Below, piece after piece: positions 26,018 to 34,743 of a stretch of 64,000 bases of DNA. The first letter of the stretch is position 1; each line of letters starts with the position of its first letter. The position numbers and the translations under genes were made by a program. The stretch is from contig NZ_CP136684.1 in assembly GCF_032921865.1 (NCBI RefSeq), forward strand, positions 1,532,501 through 1,596,500, in the 5' to 3' direction. The DNA is from Thalassospira lucentensis. Lineage in GTDB: Bacteria; Pseudomonadota; Alphaproteobacteria; Rhodospirillales; Thalassospiraceae. Under the pieces are notes generated by a model, which saw only the letters and a list, made by a program, of their open reading frames with translations, searched no databases and was not told the origin of the DNA.

Positions 26018-26743
26018 TCAGATATCGTCGCTTTTGCGTGGAATGGTGATTGCAGCAGAATGGCCGGTACGGCTGGTACCGTCGTCGCTGCCTTCAACAT
26101 ATTCCAGCGAGCCCTTGATGCGGGCACCGTTTTCAATCTGAAGCGCACCATAGGTGATCTTGCCATTGATATCTGCCGAGCCGATGACAATGACACGACG
26201 TGCCGTCAGGTCGCCTTCGAAAGTGCCGCTGATTTCGGCTTCGTCGACCTGCGCGGTACCAACGAAGGTGCCGCCTTGGGAAACTTCAAGACGGGTGCAT
26301 TCCTTGATCTGGGCTTCGACATGGCCCTCAACGACGAGGACGTCGCAGGAACCGATTTCACCAGCCAGACGAATATCGCGGCCAACCGTCAGTTTTTTGC
26401 CCTCGGTGTGGCTTGGGGTGGCACTTGGACGACCAGCACTGCCGCGGGTCGGAATTTCAAGCGGGCGCTTCGGGATTTCCGGACGGAAGCTGGTGGAATG
26501 CGGTTTGCTGGACATTTTCGGTTCTTCCTTTGTGCGCGGCTGAGTAAACAGCTGCGGCTCACTACGTTTTTCTGTTTTTGTGGCGGTATCGTTGCTGGCA
26601 CTCGCACTTTCGCTCGAAGCCGGTTTGATCGGCGAGGAAGCTGCGCTGTCGGAAAGACCGCCGGAATTCAATCTGGAAGAAGATGTATCTGACGAAGCCG
26701 GGCTGCTGTCGACTGTTTTGTTGGCTTTTTTCTTTCCGAACAT
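26018..26743 (-). CDS. Bactofilin (polymer-forming cytoskeletal protein)
   Basis: About 241 residues from the ATG at 26743. A basic MFGKKKANK start and a long Ser/Pro-rich disordered region (residues 10 to about 125) precede the bactofilin beta-helix domain (LTVGRDIRLAGEIGSCDVLVVEGHVEA through NGKITYGALQIENGARIKG). Bactofilins self-assemble into filaments that position cell-wall or stalk machinery. The disordered head is longer than in many homologues. The neighbours are a lipoprotein downstream and an EI24 membrane protein upstream, suggesting an envelope function. Confidence 0.93.
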   Translation of the reverse strand: MFGKKKANKTVDSSPASSDTSSSRLNSGGLSDSAASSPIKPASSESASASNDTATKTEKRSEPQLFTQPRTKEEPKMSSKPHSTSFRPEIPKRPLEIPTRGSAGRPSATPSHTEGKKLTVGRDIRLAGEIGSCDVLVVEGHVEAQIKECTRLEVSQGGTFVGTAQVDEAEISGTFEGDLTARRVIVIGSADINGKITYGALQIENGARIKGSLEYVEGSDDGTSRTGHSAAITIPRKSDDI

Positions 26744-26818
26744 GGGGATGACCAAATCCTTGTCTTGCAGTTTCGTTTCAGGTTTCCGCCATTCTATCCG
26801 ATGCCCACCGGAATGGCG

Positions 26819-27499
26819 TCAGACGGTGATCCGGTTTTCGAATGCACCCAGACGGACGGAGTAATGCACCATAAAGGCAGTCGCGATAATCGGCGCCACA
26901 AGGTTGACCAGCGGCACGGTCATCAGGAATGTCAGGCCGATTCCGGCAAACCAAAGTTTCGTCTGGCAACTTTTGCGAATGGCATTCACCGTGCGAACAT
27001 CATAACGACGTGCGGCGACCAGTTCAAAATATTCGCGCGACAGCAGATAGCCATTCATCGCATAAAACGCGATAACATATACTGGACCTGCTAAAAGAAG
27101 CGGCAGGATCAGGATGTTAAGGGCCAGCGCCGTCAGCGCAAATTTAAGGCCACTGATCAGGGCCTCGGAAATCGGTTGCGGGCGTGTTTCAGGCAGGGTC
27201 GGGTAATATTTGTCTTCGACCGCATCGGCGATCTGATCAAGCAGCAGGCTCGAGATCAGGACAGTGGTAGCCGGAAACATTAGCAGCACCAGAAACGCAA
27301 GACCCACGCCAAGCAGCCAGTCAGCCGCCGTTTCCATCCAGCCACCATCGGCAAAGAAGGTGATCGAGTTCAACCCGAATCCGATCAGCATCCAAAGCCC
27401 GACTATTATCGCCAGGGCGCCGGCAACACCGATCAACACAACCTTGCGAAATCGCGGGTCGGAAAACTGGGAAACGGATTTCAGAAAATCATTGATCAT
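26819..27499 (-). CDS. EI24 domain-containing membrane protein (CysZ-like)
   Basis: About 227 residues from the ATG at 27499, with an MINDFLKSVSQFSDPRFRKV start typical of the family. At least four hydrophobic segments are visible (ALAIIVGLWMLIGFGL, WLLGVGLAFLVLLMFP, LTALALNILILPLLLAGPVYV, FLMTVPLVNLVAPIIATAFMV). The EI24 superfamily includes the sulfate importer CysZ, but no sulfate context is present here. It lies 75 bases upstream of the bactofilin gene on the same strand. Confidence 0.85.
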   Translation of the reverse strand: MINDFLKSVSQFSDPRFRKVVLIGVAGALAIIVGLWMLIGFGLNSITFFADGGWMETAADWLLGVGLAFLVLLMFPATTVLISSLLLDQIADAVEDKYYPTLPETRPQPISEALISGLKFALTALALNILILPLLLAGPVYVIAFYAMNGYLLSREYFELVAARRYDVRTVNAIRKSCQTKLWFAGIGLTFLMTVPLVNLVAPIIATAFMVHYSVRLGAFENRITV

Positions 27500-27650
27500 T
27501 GGCGGTTTTATCCTGCTGGCACGGTCACGATTGCGCACAAGGGAATCATGTCAAACATTACTAGGCAATCAAAATTAACAGGCCGTGAAATCAGAGGAGA
27601 ATTTGACAAATTTTTAGCCCGAAGCGTCGGATAACCTACGCTTTAGGCAG

Positions 27651-27776
27651 AAAAAAGGCGTCCGGCCAGGGGGGAGAACCGGACGCCAGCGCTCCGATGA
27701 TCTGGAGCGTGAGGAAAGGTAGGGGAGACCTGTTCCTCACACTTGGCTCCCACATCAAAATTCGGGAACCTTGTGA
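27651..27776 (-). ncRNA. Candidate small RNA with C-rich hairpin loops
   Basis: Read on the minus strand, a transcript of about 125 nt has three hairpins. The first is a 12-bp stem with one bulged base (27709-27740) and a CUCCCCU loop. The second is CGCTCC/GGAGCG (27690-27709). The third is an intrinsic terminator, GGCGTCCGG/CCGGACGCC (27657-27687) with a C-rich loop, followed by six T (27651-27656). A TATATA box at about 27785 is a possible -10. The C-rich loops could pair with ribosome-binding sites, as in CCUCCUCCC-type alphaproteobacterial sRNAs. It might instead be the 3' end of the lolA transcript. Confidence 0.55.
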
Positions 27777-27980
27777 CAGATTTTTATATAGGGACTGAAA
27801 GCCGCGTCTGCCATAGATCAGAGCCGCATATCGGCCATAAATTTCATGCATGCAGGTGAAAAATTACAATCTGATTGATCGTTGCGAAACGACAATATTT
27901 GCAAGAGCTTGAATCGGAATGCTTAACCGTTCTGTCAGACGGTTTTGACAATTTCGTGAAGTCGATGGGAAATCTTGAAA

Positions 27981-28676
27981 TCAGCCGCGCTGGTTGGGCC
28001 AGATACGTTCGAACTTGAATAATTCCGGGTCGAGCGTGACACCTTCTTCTGTATTGAACAGGGTCACTGTCGTTTCGATCCCGGCGGGGTCGGTGACAAT
28101 CCACTGGCGCAACTGCATCGGGTTTTCCTGGAATACAAGCGTGACACTGCCAGCACCCTGATCGGATTTGCGGACCATTTCGACGCGCATGGTTTCTGCA
28201 GTCCGTTTGAAATCGACAACCTTGACTTCGCGCGTTAGCGAGACGTCTTTTGCCAGAATGATTCCGGCTGGGGTTTCGTCGATGTCAAAATAGGTCGGAG
28301 CGTTGATTTCCTTGTCATAATAGATGAAATCGGATCCGGTCGAGACCAGCAGAATCTGGGCCGGCGGATTATACTCAAATCGCATCTTGCCGGGGCGCTC
28401 CATATAAAGCTTCCCCTCGGCAGCAGCACCATCCGACGAAATCTGGACAAAATCGGCTTTCAGCGTGGTGATGTCTTCGAGATAGTTTTCGATCTTGTCG
28501 GTGGTTGCCTGATCAATCGCTCCCGATTGTGCAAGTGCATTTGCCGGGGTCAGGCTAATTGAAGCCGGTGCGGCAATCGCAAAGGCGGTCGCAAAGACCG
28601 ATGCCGCCGTCATGGTGCGGAAGCGCGCGCCCATCTGTTTGATGCGGAATTTGCCGAATTTGCTGAAGAACGCCAT
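27981..28676 (-). CDS. lolA: Outer-membrane lipoprotein carrier protein LolA
   Basis: 231 residues. A long basic N-region and a hydrophobic core (ASVFATAFAIAAPASISLTPANALAQ) form the signal peptide. The mature part has the LolA pattern: IENYLEDITTLKADFVQISSDG, EGKLYMERPGKMRFEYNPPAQILLVSTG and YYDKEINAPTYF. It shuttles lipoproteins through the periplasm from LolCDE to the outer membrane. In related genomes it often neighbours ftsK, which is not in this window. The sRNA candidate lies about 200 bases past its stop on the same strand. Confidence 0.93.
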   Translation of the reverse strand: MAFFSKFGKFRIKQMGARFRTMTAASVFATAFAIAAPASISLTPANALAQSGAIDQATTDKIENYLEDITTLKADFVQISSDGAAAEGKLYMERPGKMRFEYNPPAQILLVSTGSDFIYYDKEINAPTYFDIDETPAGIILAKDVSLTREVKVVDFKRTAETMRVEMVRKSDQGAGSVTLVFQENPMQLRQWIVTDPAGIETTVTLFNTEEGVTLDPELFKFERIWPNQRG

Positions 28677-28908
28677 TTGACAGCCTGTTTACCCGTTTAA
28701 GAAATTATGTGATCGCGATTGCGAAACCCGAATGGCGAATGATAAAAATTCAGCCAAATTGTAACCAACCACAATATGTACAACATATCGCATCATTTGG
28801 CCGGGAAGGCCAGCCGGGTCAAGTCGCGCCCGCAAATGATCACAATTGGCCGGGTTTGGCCGCATTTGCAGCAGTGACCGGCTTTCCGGCAACAGGAGAA
28901 AGCGTTTC

Positions 28909-29853
28909 ATGAGTCGCACCGTCGCTATTCAGATGGATCCGATCGCATCGATCGATATCAAAGGGGATTCAACCTTTGTCATGGGGCTCGAAGCCCAAGC
29001 ACGCGGTTATGACCTTTTGCATTATCATCCTGATGACATGTTTTATGACCGTGGCCGGATCAAGGCCGAAGTCCGCCCGATGAAGCTTCGCTACGAAAAG
29101 GGCAACCATTACGATCTTGGTGATGCAAAGATCATCGACCTTGCGAAGGAAACCGATGTGATCCTGATGCGTCAGGACCCGCCGTTTGACATGAATTACA
29201 TAACGGCAACCCATCTGCTTGAAGCTGTTCATCCGGAAAGTTTCGTGGTTAACCATCCTGGCCATGTGCGCAACGCACCGGAAAAGATTTTTGTCACCGA
29301 GTTCCCCGACCTGATGCCGCCGACCCTGATTACCCGCTCAGCTGCGCGCATTCGCGATTTCCGCGAGGAATTCAAGGATATCATTGTCAAGCCGCTGTTT
29401 GGCAACGGCGGGGCTGGCGTGTTTCACCTAAAACCGGGGGATGAGAACCTTAATTCGCTGTTGGAACTGTTTGCCGTCCAGTCGCGCGAACCGCTGATGG
29501 TCCAAGCCTATTTGCCGGACGTGCGCAAAGGCGACAAGCGCATCATACTGGTTGATGGCAAACCGGTCGGTGCGATCAATCGCGTTCCGGCAGAGGGCGA
29601 AGCACGGTCGAACATGCATGTCGGCGGGGTTGCCGAAAAATCCATGCTGACCCCGCGTGAGATTGAGATTTGTGAACGCATCGGGCCGGAACTGAAAAAG
29701 CGCGATCTGATCTTTGTCGGGATTGATGTGATTGGTGACTATATGACGGAAATCAACGTTACCTCTCCTACCGGACTCCAGGAAGTGAACCGGTTTGATG
29801 GATCGAAACTGGAATCCCTGATCTGGGATGCGATTGAAACCCGCCTATCCTGA
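28909..29853 (+). CDS. gshB: Glutathione synthetase
   Basis: 314 residues from the ATG at 28909, which has an AGGAG ribosome-binding site; the frame is open further upstream but without conservation. ATP-grasp enzyme joining glycine to gamma-glutamylcysteine. Seen are [24 protein letters not shown] (glycine-rich loop), [20 protein letters not shown], and the end [19 protein letters not shown] with the metal ligands. It is followed by a strong terminator, so it is probably a single-gene unit. Confidence 0.97.
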   Translation: MSRTVAIQMDPIASIDIKGDSTFVMGLEAQARGYDLLHYHPDDMFYDRGRIKAEVRPMKLRYEKGNHYDLGDAKIIDLAKETDVILMRQDPPFDMNYITATHLLEAVHPESFVVNHPGHVRNAPEKIFVTEFPDLMPPTLITRSAARIRDFREEFKDIIVKPLFGNGGAGVFHLKPGDENLNSLLELFAVQSREPLMVQAYLPDVRKGDKRIILVDGKPVGAINRVPAEGEARSNMHVGGVAEKSMLTPREIEICERIGPELKKRDLIFVGIDVIGDYMTEINVTSPTGLQEVNRFDGSKLESLIWDAIETRLS

Positions 29854-29880
29854 ACGGATTTCAGGACGGTACGATTTTGG

Positions 29881-29911
29881 GGCCAAGTGGTATAACCACT
29901 TGGCCTTTTTT
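29881..29911 (+). terminator. Rho-independent terminator of gshB
   Basis: An 11-base perfect stem GGCCAAGTGGT (29881-29891) and ACCACTTGGCC (29895-29905) with a three-base loop and six T. It is 28 bases past the stop. Confidence 0.93.
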
Positions 29912-30094
29912 CTGGTTTTTCGGTCTGGTTGAAACAGATGGCCGTGAAATGGCCGGATTTTATCATCAATTCTGCACCAGTTAGCTGCCCATATCGGTTG
30001 ATGTGACCGAATTCATGCCCGCAGGCTGGAACCAAATGCCTGTTTCTGCGTATGATTTTGGGGATCAATTATCAACAAAGCGGAATCCGATTGC

Positions 30095-31552
30095 ATGGCG
30101 GATAAGCAAAACAGCGCAATTTCAACGAATGGCACCTTTGGTCCGTTTCTGTTTGCGCGTGGCAGCGACGATAAAACAGCCCGTCTGGCCGCCCTTGTGG
30201 TGACGCAGGAAGGGGACGATCCGGCCGAGTTTCGCATCATGGATAAGGACATTGTGACCCCGGCAAAGCTCGCGACCCGGTTTGGACGCGATTACTGGCG
30301 CTATGATTTCGAGCTGCCGGTTGCATCGGATGCGCGTTACAGTTTCGATACCGAAACATATCATGTGAATACCGATATGACCCATGACCTTCGGATCGGG
30401 TTTGTTTCGTGCAACGGGCAGGAAGACGGCGATTTGGACCGGCCTTTGGCGGATCGCAACGCGCTTTGGATTGATCTTGGTCACGAGCATGAGAAACGGC
30501 CCTTTTCGCTGCTTTTGCATGGCGGGGACCAGATTTATGCCGATGGTGTTTGGGAATGCCATCCTGATATTGTCGCGTGGCAAAAGATGCAAAAGCGCCA
30601 GAAACTGGCGACAGATTTCACGCCAGACATGCATGACGGCGTTCTGAAGTTCTATCTTGAACATTATCTTGAAATTTATGGCCAGCCGCAGATCAGCCAT
30701 ATGCTGGCGCGCGTGCCGTCTTTAATGATGTGGGATGATCACGATATTTTCGATGGTTGGGGCAGCCACAAGAAATGGTTCCATGACAGTATGGTTGCCA
30801 AGGGCATATTTGACTGCGCGCGCGAGGCATTCTGTTTGATGCAGCTTTGCACGGCACCCGACGATCTGGCTGGCAAGATTATTGATCGCAGTGGGGAAAG
30901 CCTTGGCTGGCGGACGGATTTTCCCGAATTTTCGGTGATTGCGCCCGACCTCCGGTCGGAACGGACCCCGCATGCGATCATGGGCGAACATGGCTGGCGG
31001 GACATGATTGCGACACTCGATACTGTTCCGGAACATAATCGTATTTTGTTGATGTCGAGTGTGCCGGTAATTGGCCCGCGCCTGTCGCTGGTCGAGGCGA
31101 TTTTGCACCTGATGCCCAGTGCCCAGAAATACGAAGATGACCTGCGCGATCAGTGGCAAAGCCGCTGGCATCGCAAGGAATGGTGCCGTCTTCTGGAAAC
31201 GCTTGAAGAAGTTGCGAATGATCGCAATCACGATATCACCCTGCTGTCGGGGGAAATTCATGTGGCGACGCGAGGCACGTTTGAAACAGGTGGAAAAATC
31301 ATCCATCAACTGGTGGCATCGGGGATTTCACATACTGCACCTCCGGTCGCATTCGCACGTGCACTTGGTCTTCTGGCGTGGATTGGTGACAATCCCCTGC
31401 CTGGTCGCCCGACGAAGCTTAAACCGCTTCCGGGGCGATTTGGCACCTACTGCGCGGCGCGCAATTACCTGACACTGGATCGCGAGGATGAAAACTGGCG
31501 GGCCAACTGGCATCTGGAAAATATCGGCTGGACGCCGGATTTAAAGATTTAG
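30095..31552 (+). CDS. PhoD-like metallophosphatase (alkaline phosphatase D-related)
   Basis: 485 residues without a signal peptide, so cytoplasmic, unlike secreted PhoD. The metallophosphatase motifs are visible: LRIGFVSCN at about residue 97, LLLHGGDQIYADG, MMWDDHDIFDGWG and LLSGEIHVATRG. The N-terminal 95 residues form a beta-rich domain. The reaction is probably phosphoester hydrolysis with metal cofactors; the substrate is unknown. It is transcribed just ahead of a GST gene, with a 22-base gap, so the two may share a transcript. Confidence 0.85.
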   Translation: MADKQNSAISTNGTFGPFLFARGSDDKTARLAALVVTQEGDDPAEFRIMDKDIVTPAKLATRFGRDYWRYDFELPVASDARYSFDTETYHVNTDMTHDLRIGFVSCNGQEDGDLDRPLADRNALWIDLGHEHEKRPFSLLLHGGDQIYADGVWECHPDIVAWQKMQKRQKLATDFTPDMHDGVLKFYLEHYLEIYGQPQISHMLARVPSLMMWDDHDIFDGWGSHKKWFHDSMVAKGIFDCAREAFCLMQLCTAPDDLAGKIIDRSGESLGWRTDFPEFSVIAPDLRSERTPHAIMGEHGWRDMIATLDTVPEHNRILLMSSVPVIGPRLSLVEAILHLMPSAQKYEDDLRDQWQSRWHRKEWCRLLETLEEVANDRNHDITLLSGEIHVATRGTFETGGKIIHQLVASGISHTAPPVAFARALGLLAWIGDNPLPGRPTKLKPLPGRFGTYCAARNYLTLDREDENWRANWHLENIGWTPDLKI

Positions 31553-31574
31553 GGAGGATCGCATAGTACCCACC

Positions 31575-32195
31575 ATGCAGCTTTATTACGCACCGACTTC
31601 GCCATTTTCGCGCAAGGTCCGGATTATTGCGCGTGAATTGGGGCTTGAAGGCAAGATCGCCGAAATCATGATCGATCCTTGGACCGATGCGGCGTTACGC
31701 GAACACAATCCGCTGGCCAAGGTACCGACTCTGGTACTTGAAAACGGGATGGCGGTGTTCGAGTCTGCGGTGATTTGTGATCACCTTGATGAAGTTGCCC
31801 GTGCGAATAGTGATGAGACCGGCATCATTCCGCAGGAAGGCTCCGAACGGCTTAATGCCCTGCAGTGGCAGGGATTATCTGACGGCATGATGGCGGCAAC
31901 CGGTCGACTTTTTGCCGACAGCAAACGACCAGAAAATGAACGTTCCGATTTCGTAATGGATCGGCAGCATGCGGCAGTCCAAAGAAGCATTGACGCCATA
32001 GAAGGCGGCATCCTCAGTCTTGCAGCAGGCCGGCCCGATATCGGCACTCTGTCCGTCGCAGCCGCCCTTGAATATGTCGATTTTCGCTGGCCAGACGGGC
32101 GCTTTGCCCTTTCGGATGATCTGCGTCACTGGATGGCGGCACTAGCAGATCGTCCATCAATGATCGCCACGCGGTATCATCTTTTGCCGGCTTGA
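31575..32195 (+). CDS. Glutathione S-transferase family protein
   Basis: 206 residues. The N-terminal thioredoxin-like domain starts MQLYYAPTSPFSRKVRIIARELGL, with the serine/cysteine region expected for glutathione activation, and contains NPLAKVPTLVLENGMAVFESAVICDHLDE. The C-terminal all-helical domain follows. Substrates are not predictable. gshB, which makes its cofactor, is 1.7 kb upstream, though behind its own terminator. Confidence 0.92.
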   Translation: MQLYYAPTSPFSRKVRIIARELGLEGKIAEIMIDPWTDAALREHNPLAKVPTLVLENGMAVFESAVICDHLDEVARANSDETGIIPQEGSERLNALQWQGLSDGMMAATGRLFADSKRPENERSDFVMDRQHAAVQRSIDAIEGGILSLAAGRPDIGTLSVAAALEYVDFRWPDGRFALSDDLRHWMAALADRPSMIATRYHLLPA

Positions 32196-32312
32196 CAGAC
32201 CTGACCTGCATGGATGCGATATTGCCCGTGCAGTTTATACCGGCTATAGCGTGGTCGGGCTGCCAAATGTGCTATGATGCCGGGCAGCAACTTTTCAGAT
32301 GAAACGGGTTTC

Positions 32313-32576
32313 ATGACCGAAATTACCAAATCCATGCGTGAACGGGCCTGGGCCAGGGCCGGTAAAATCCAGGGCGAGGATTCCGCCGAAGTGCGCAAGC
32401 ACCGTGCGAGCGGCATCACGATGAAAAAGGAAAGCTTTGGCAAGTTCCGCAATTTCGGCTGGACCGTGGTCAATGGCGTTGCCGTCCCGTGCCGCAAGGA
32501 ATTCCTGCCACCACGCGATGAAAACGTGGGTGTTGGCGAAAATCCTGATGAAGATAAGGCAGCATCCGAAGATTAA
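32313..32576 (+). CDS. Hypothetical protein, 87 aa
   Basis: From the ATG at 32313 the product starts MTEITKSMRERAWARAGK and is small, soluble and charged, with an FGKFRNFGWTVVNGVAVPC segment and an acidic C-terminus. An earlier in-frame ATG exists at 32274. It contains one cysteine and no known motif. It lies between the GST gene and the convergent marR gene. I do not recognise the family; codon usage looks like that of its neighbours, which supports a real gene. Confidence 0.5.
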   Translation: MTEITKSMRERAWARAGKIQGEDSAEVRKHRASGITMKKESFGKFRNFGWTVVNGVAVPCRKEFLPPRDENVGVGENPDEDKAASED

Positions 32577-32606
32577 GCTGTGATTGGCTTGACGCACTTT
32601 ACCGGA

Positions 32607-33083
32607 TTAGCCGGCATGTTCCCGTGACAAGCTGACCAGATCAGCCAGAAGCTGTGACGAATCCGGACCGGCAACCATGCTTTCAAGTTCAGCCTGGGTT
32701 TTTTGCCAGATCGGAAAGGCGCGCATCAGAAGCGCCATGCCCGGGTCGGTCAGGGTCAGAAGGCGACCGCGTTTGTCCTTCGGGTCGGGCTGAATATTAA
32801 CCAGCCCGCGTCGTTCCAGCGGCTTGAGATTGGCCGTCAGTGTCGTTCGATCCATTGCCAGCAAATTGGCGACATCCTGCATATGCGGTGGTTCGGGCCG
32901 GTTAAGTGACATCAGCAGGGAAAATTGCCCGCTGGTCAGATCAAGTGAACGAAATGCATCGTCAAACCGTCGCGCAATCGTGCGCGCGGCCCGTCGGACA
33001 TGCAGGCATAGACAACTGTCACGCACCATCAATGTCGATGAAAACGGGACTTTATCGTTCTGGTTGAAATCTTTCTTTGACAT
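32607..33083 (-). CDS. MarR-family transcriptional regulator
   Basis: 158 residues with the winged-helix MarR fold: VRRAARTIARRFDDAFRSLDLTSGQFSLLMSL, then the recognition region VANLLAMDRTTLTANLKPLERRGLVN and wing DPKDKRGRLLTLTDPG. It is divergent from the VOC/SnoaL/VOC genes. A 12-base palindrome, GTTGATATCAAC, lies 12 bases upstream of its start and is a natural operator candidate. A ligand-responsive repressor of itself and the cassette is the likely role, by inference. Confidence 0.92.
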   Translation of the reverse strand: MSKKDFNQNDKVPFSSTLMVRDSCLCLHVRRAARTIARRFDDAFRSLDLTSGQFSLLMSLNRPEPPHMQDVANLLAMDRTTLTANLKPLERRGLVNIQPDPKDKRGRLLTLTDPGMALLMRAFPIWQKTQAELESMVAGPDSSQLLADLVSLSREHAG

Positions 33084-33091
33084 GAATTAAT

Positions 33092-33109
33092 TATGTTGAT
33101 ATCAACGTA
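33092..33109. promoter_or_regulatory. Palindromic operator candidate between marR and the VOC cassette
   Basis: GTTGATATCAAC at 33095-33106 is a perfect 12-base palindrome, extending to 18 bases with one mismatched pair. It is in the divergent marR/VOC promoter region, the position expected for MarR binding. Confidence 0.5.
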
Positions 33110-33216
33110 TTTGTCAAACGGGAAAATAAGAAAAAACTGATCAACCCTTTGGTTCAAAAGCGCCACCACGCCTTTGATCTTTACGACAACCTTCTGAGAG
33201 GCAAGGAGGAAGCCCA

Positions 33217-33690
33217 ATGCAGAAGATAAGCCCCTTTTTGTGGTTTGACGGCAACGCCGAAGAGGCCGTCAATTTTTATGCGTCCATTTTTCCAAATGCC
33301 AAGATCGGCGAAATCCTGCGCAGCAGCAAGGCAGGACCCGGACCGGAAGGCAATGTTTTAACCGTAAGTTTCGAGCTGGAAGGTCTGCAGTTCACGGCTC
33401 TTAATGGCGGGTCGCAGTTCAGGTTTACCGAAGCTGTTTCCTTCACCGTATCCTGCAATGACCAAGCAGAAGTTGATTATTACTGGGACTGCCTTTCCGA
33501 AGATGGGGAACCCAGACAGTGTGGATGGGTAAAAGACAGATTTGGCCTTTTCTGGCAGATCACTCCGGTCCGCCTTATCGAACTGATGAACGATCCGGAC
33601 CCCGACATAGCCGCCCGGGTGGCAACAACCATGATGTCGATGGACAAATTCGACATCGCCGGGATTGAACGTGCCGCCAAAGGCATCTGA
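33217..33690 (+). CDS. VOC family protein (PhnB/3-demethylubiquinone methyltransferase-like)
   Basis: 157 residues. It begins MQKISPFLWFDGNAEEAVNFYASIFPNAKIGEI, the characteristic N-terminus of the PhnB/'3-demethylubiquinone-9 3-methyltransferase' VOC group, and has the WVKDRFGLFWQITP stretch. Such proteins are misnamed in databases; most have an unknown substrate. It is the first gene of a three-gene set with the SnoaL-like and second VOC genes (gaps of about 58 and 43 bases), divergent from marR. Confidence 0.87.
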   Translation: MQKISPFLWFDGNAEEAVNFYASIFPNAKIGEILRSSKAGPGPEGNVLTVSFELEGLQFTALNGGSQFRFTEAVSFTVSCNDQAEVDYYWDCLSEDGEPRQCGWVKDRFGLFWQITPVRLIELMNDPDPDIAARVATTMMSMDKFDIAGIERAAKGI

Positions 33691-33748
33691 AAACTCCACA
33701 CAAAACTTTAGCCAGTCCCTCGCACCACCAAGGCAAGGAAATTCCCCC

Positions 33749-34186
33749 ATGACTGATAAACAAATTAAAGATCAAGCGGCCATTCGTGAGATTTTCACCC
33801 GTTGGTCAACGGCGGCACGCAACAAGGATCTCGACGGTATCATGGCGTTATATAGCGATGATATCTGCTCCTATGACGCAGTCGGTCCGCTGCAATTTAG
33901 TGGCCGGGAAGACTACCGTGCCCATTGGGAACGCTGTATGGCGTTTGATGATGAATTCATCATGGAACCGCAGGAACCGACTATTCGTGTTTCCGGTCAT
34001 CTGGCGGTTGCACGGTTCCTTATCCGGTGCGGTATGCGCAAGGAAGACGGAACCGAGCAGGCAAGCTGGATGCGGTCAAGCTATCACCTTGAAAAGCAGG
34101 GTGGTGAATGGCGCATCGCGCATGAACATTTTTCCGTGCCCTTTGATTTTGAAAACGGTGCCGCCCAGTTCGGGCTGCAGCCGTAA
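33749..34186 (+). CDS. SnoaL-like / nuclear transport factor 2-fold protein
   Basis: About 145 residues from the ATG at 33749. The QAAIREIFTRWSTAARNKDLDGIMALYSDDICSYDAVGP start and the final EWRIAHEHFSVPFDF pattern are those of SnoaL-like small polyketide-cyclase-related proteins of the NTF2 superfamily. A cone-shaped pocket is expected; the ligand is unknown. It is the middle gene of the VOC cassette. The frame is open back to 33665 but that part overlaps the preceding gene. Confidence 0.85.
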   Translation: MTDKQIKDQAAIREIFTRWSTAARNKDLDGIMALYSDDICSYDAVGPLQFSGREDYRAHWERCMAFDDEFIMEPQEPTIRVSGHLAVARFLIRCGMRKEDGTEQASWMRSSYHLEKQGGEWRIAHEHFSVPFDFENGAAQFGLQP

Positions 34187-34229
34187 ATCTCCAAACCAAC
34201 CAGATTTTTACACATAAAGGAACGCTCCG

Positions 34230-34655
34230 ATGAAACTGATCACCTATCTGAATTTCGATGGGAACTGCCGCCAGGCATTTGAATTCTATCAATCCATCCT
34301 GGGTGGTGAACTGATTATGATGCCGTTCGGCGATACACCTATGGCTGCTAACTCGCCCGAGCATAATGACAAAATTGCCCATGCATGCCTGATGGGCGAT
34401 GGCTGGCATTTAATGGCATCCGACTGCCCACCGGAATATTTCACCAAGATGCAGGGTATGACTGCATCCCTGCATCTTGAAAATGCGACTGATGCCAGAA
34501 AGATGTTCGATGCCCTTTCCAAAGACGGCCAGGTGACCATGCCGTTCGAAGAAACCTTCTGGTCGCCGGGCTATGGCATGTTTACCGATAAGTTCGGTAC
34601 ACCCTGGATGATCAATACTGATATGTCGCCGGAAGACAGCGCTGGTTGCGCCTGA
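34230..34655 (+). CDS. VOC family protein (glyoxalase/PhnB-like)
   Basis: 141 residues: LITYLNFDGNCRQAFEFYQSILGGELIMMPFGDTP at the N-terminus and FWSPGYGMFTDKFGTPWMINT near the C-terminus, as in PhnB-type VOC proteins. It is a distant paralogue of the product of the gene at 33217. Together with the SnoaL-like gene it forms a cassette often induced by xenobiotics; that link is family knowledge, not seen here. Confidence 0.88.
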   Translation: MKLITYLNFDGNCRQAFEFYQSILGGELIMMPFGDTPMAANSPEHNDKIAHACLMGDGWHLMASDCPPEYFTKMQGMTASLHLENATDARKMFDALSKDGQVTMPFEETFWSPGYGMFTDKFGTPWMINTDMSPEDSAGCA

Positions 34656-34683
34656 TCTGTCGCGGATAAACGACTTGTTGCCT

Positions 34684-34736
34684 TGATCCCCGTTTCCCGC
34701 CAAAGTGGTATATAGAACTTGGGGTTACGGGGATCA
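34684..34736. promoter_or_regulatory. Inverted repeat flanking the comM promoter region
   Basis: TGATCCCCGT (34684-34693) and ACGGGGATCA (34727-34736) are perfect 10-base inverted repeats separated by 33 bases that include a TATATA-type -10 box. The right arm ends eight bases before the comM start. This could be an operator or leader hairpin. Confidence 0.45.
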
Positions 34737-34743
34737 GCACCAT

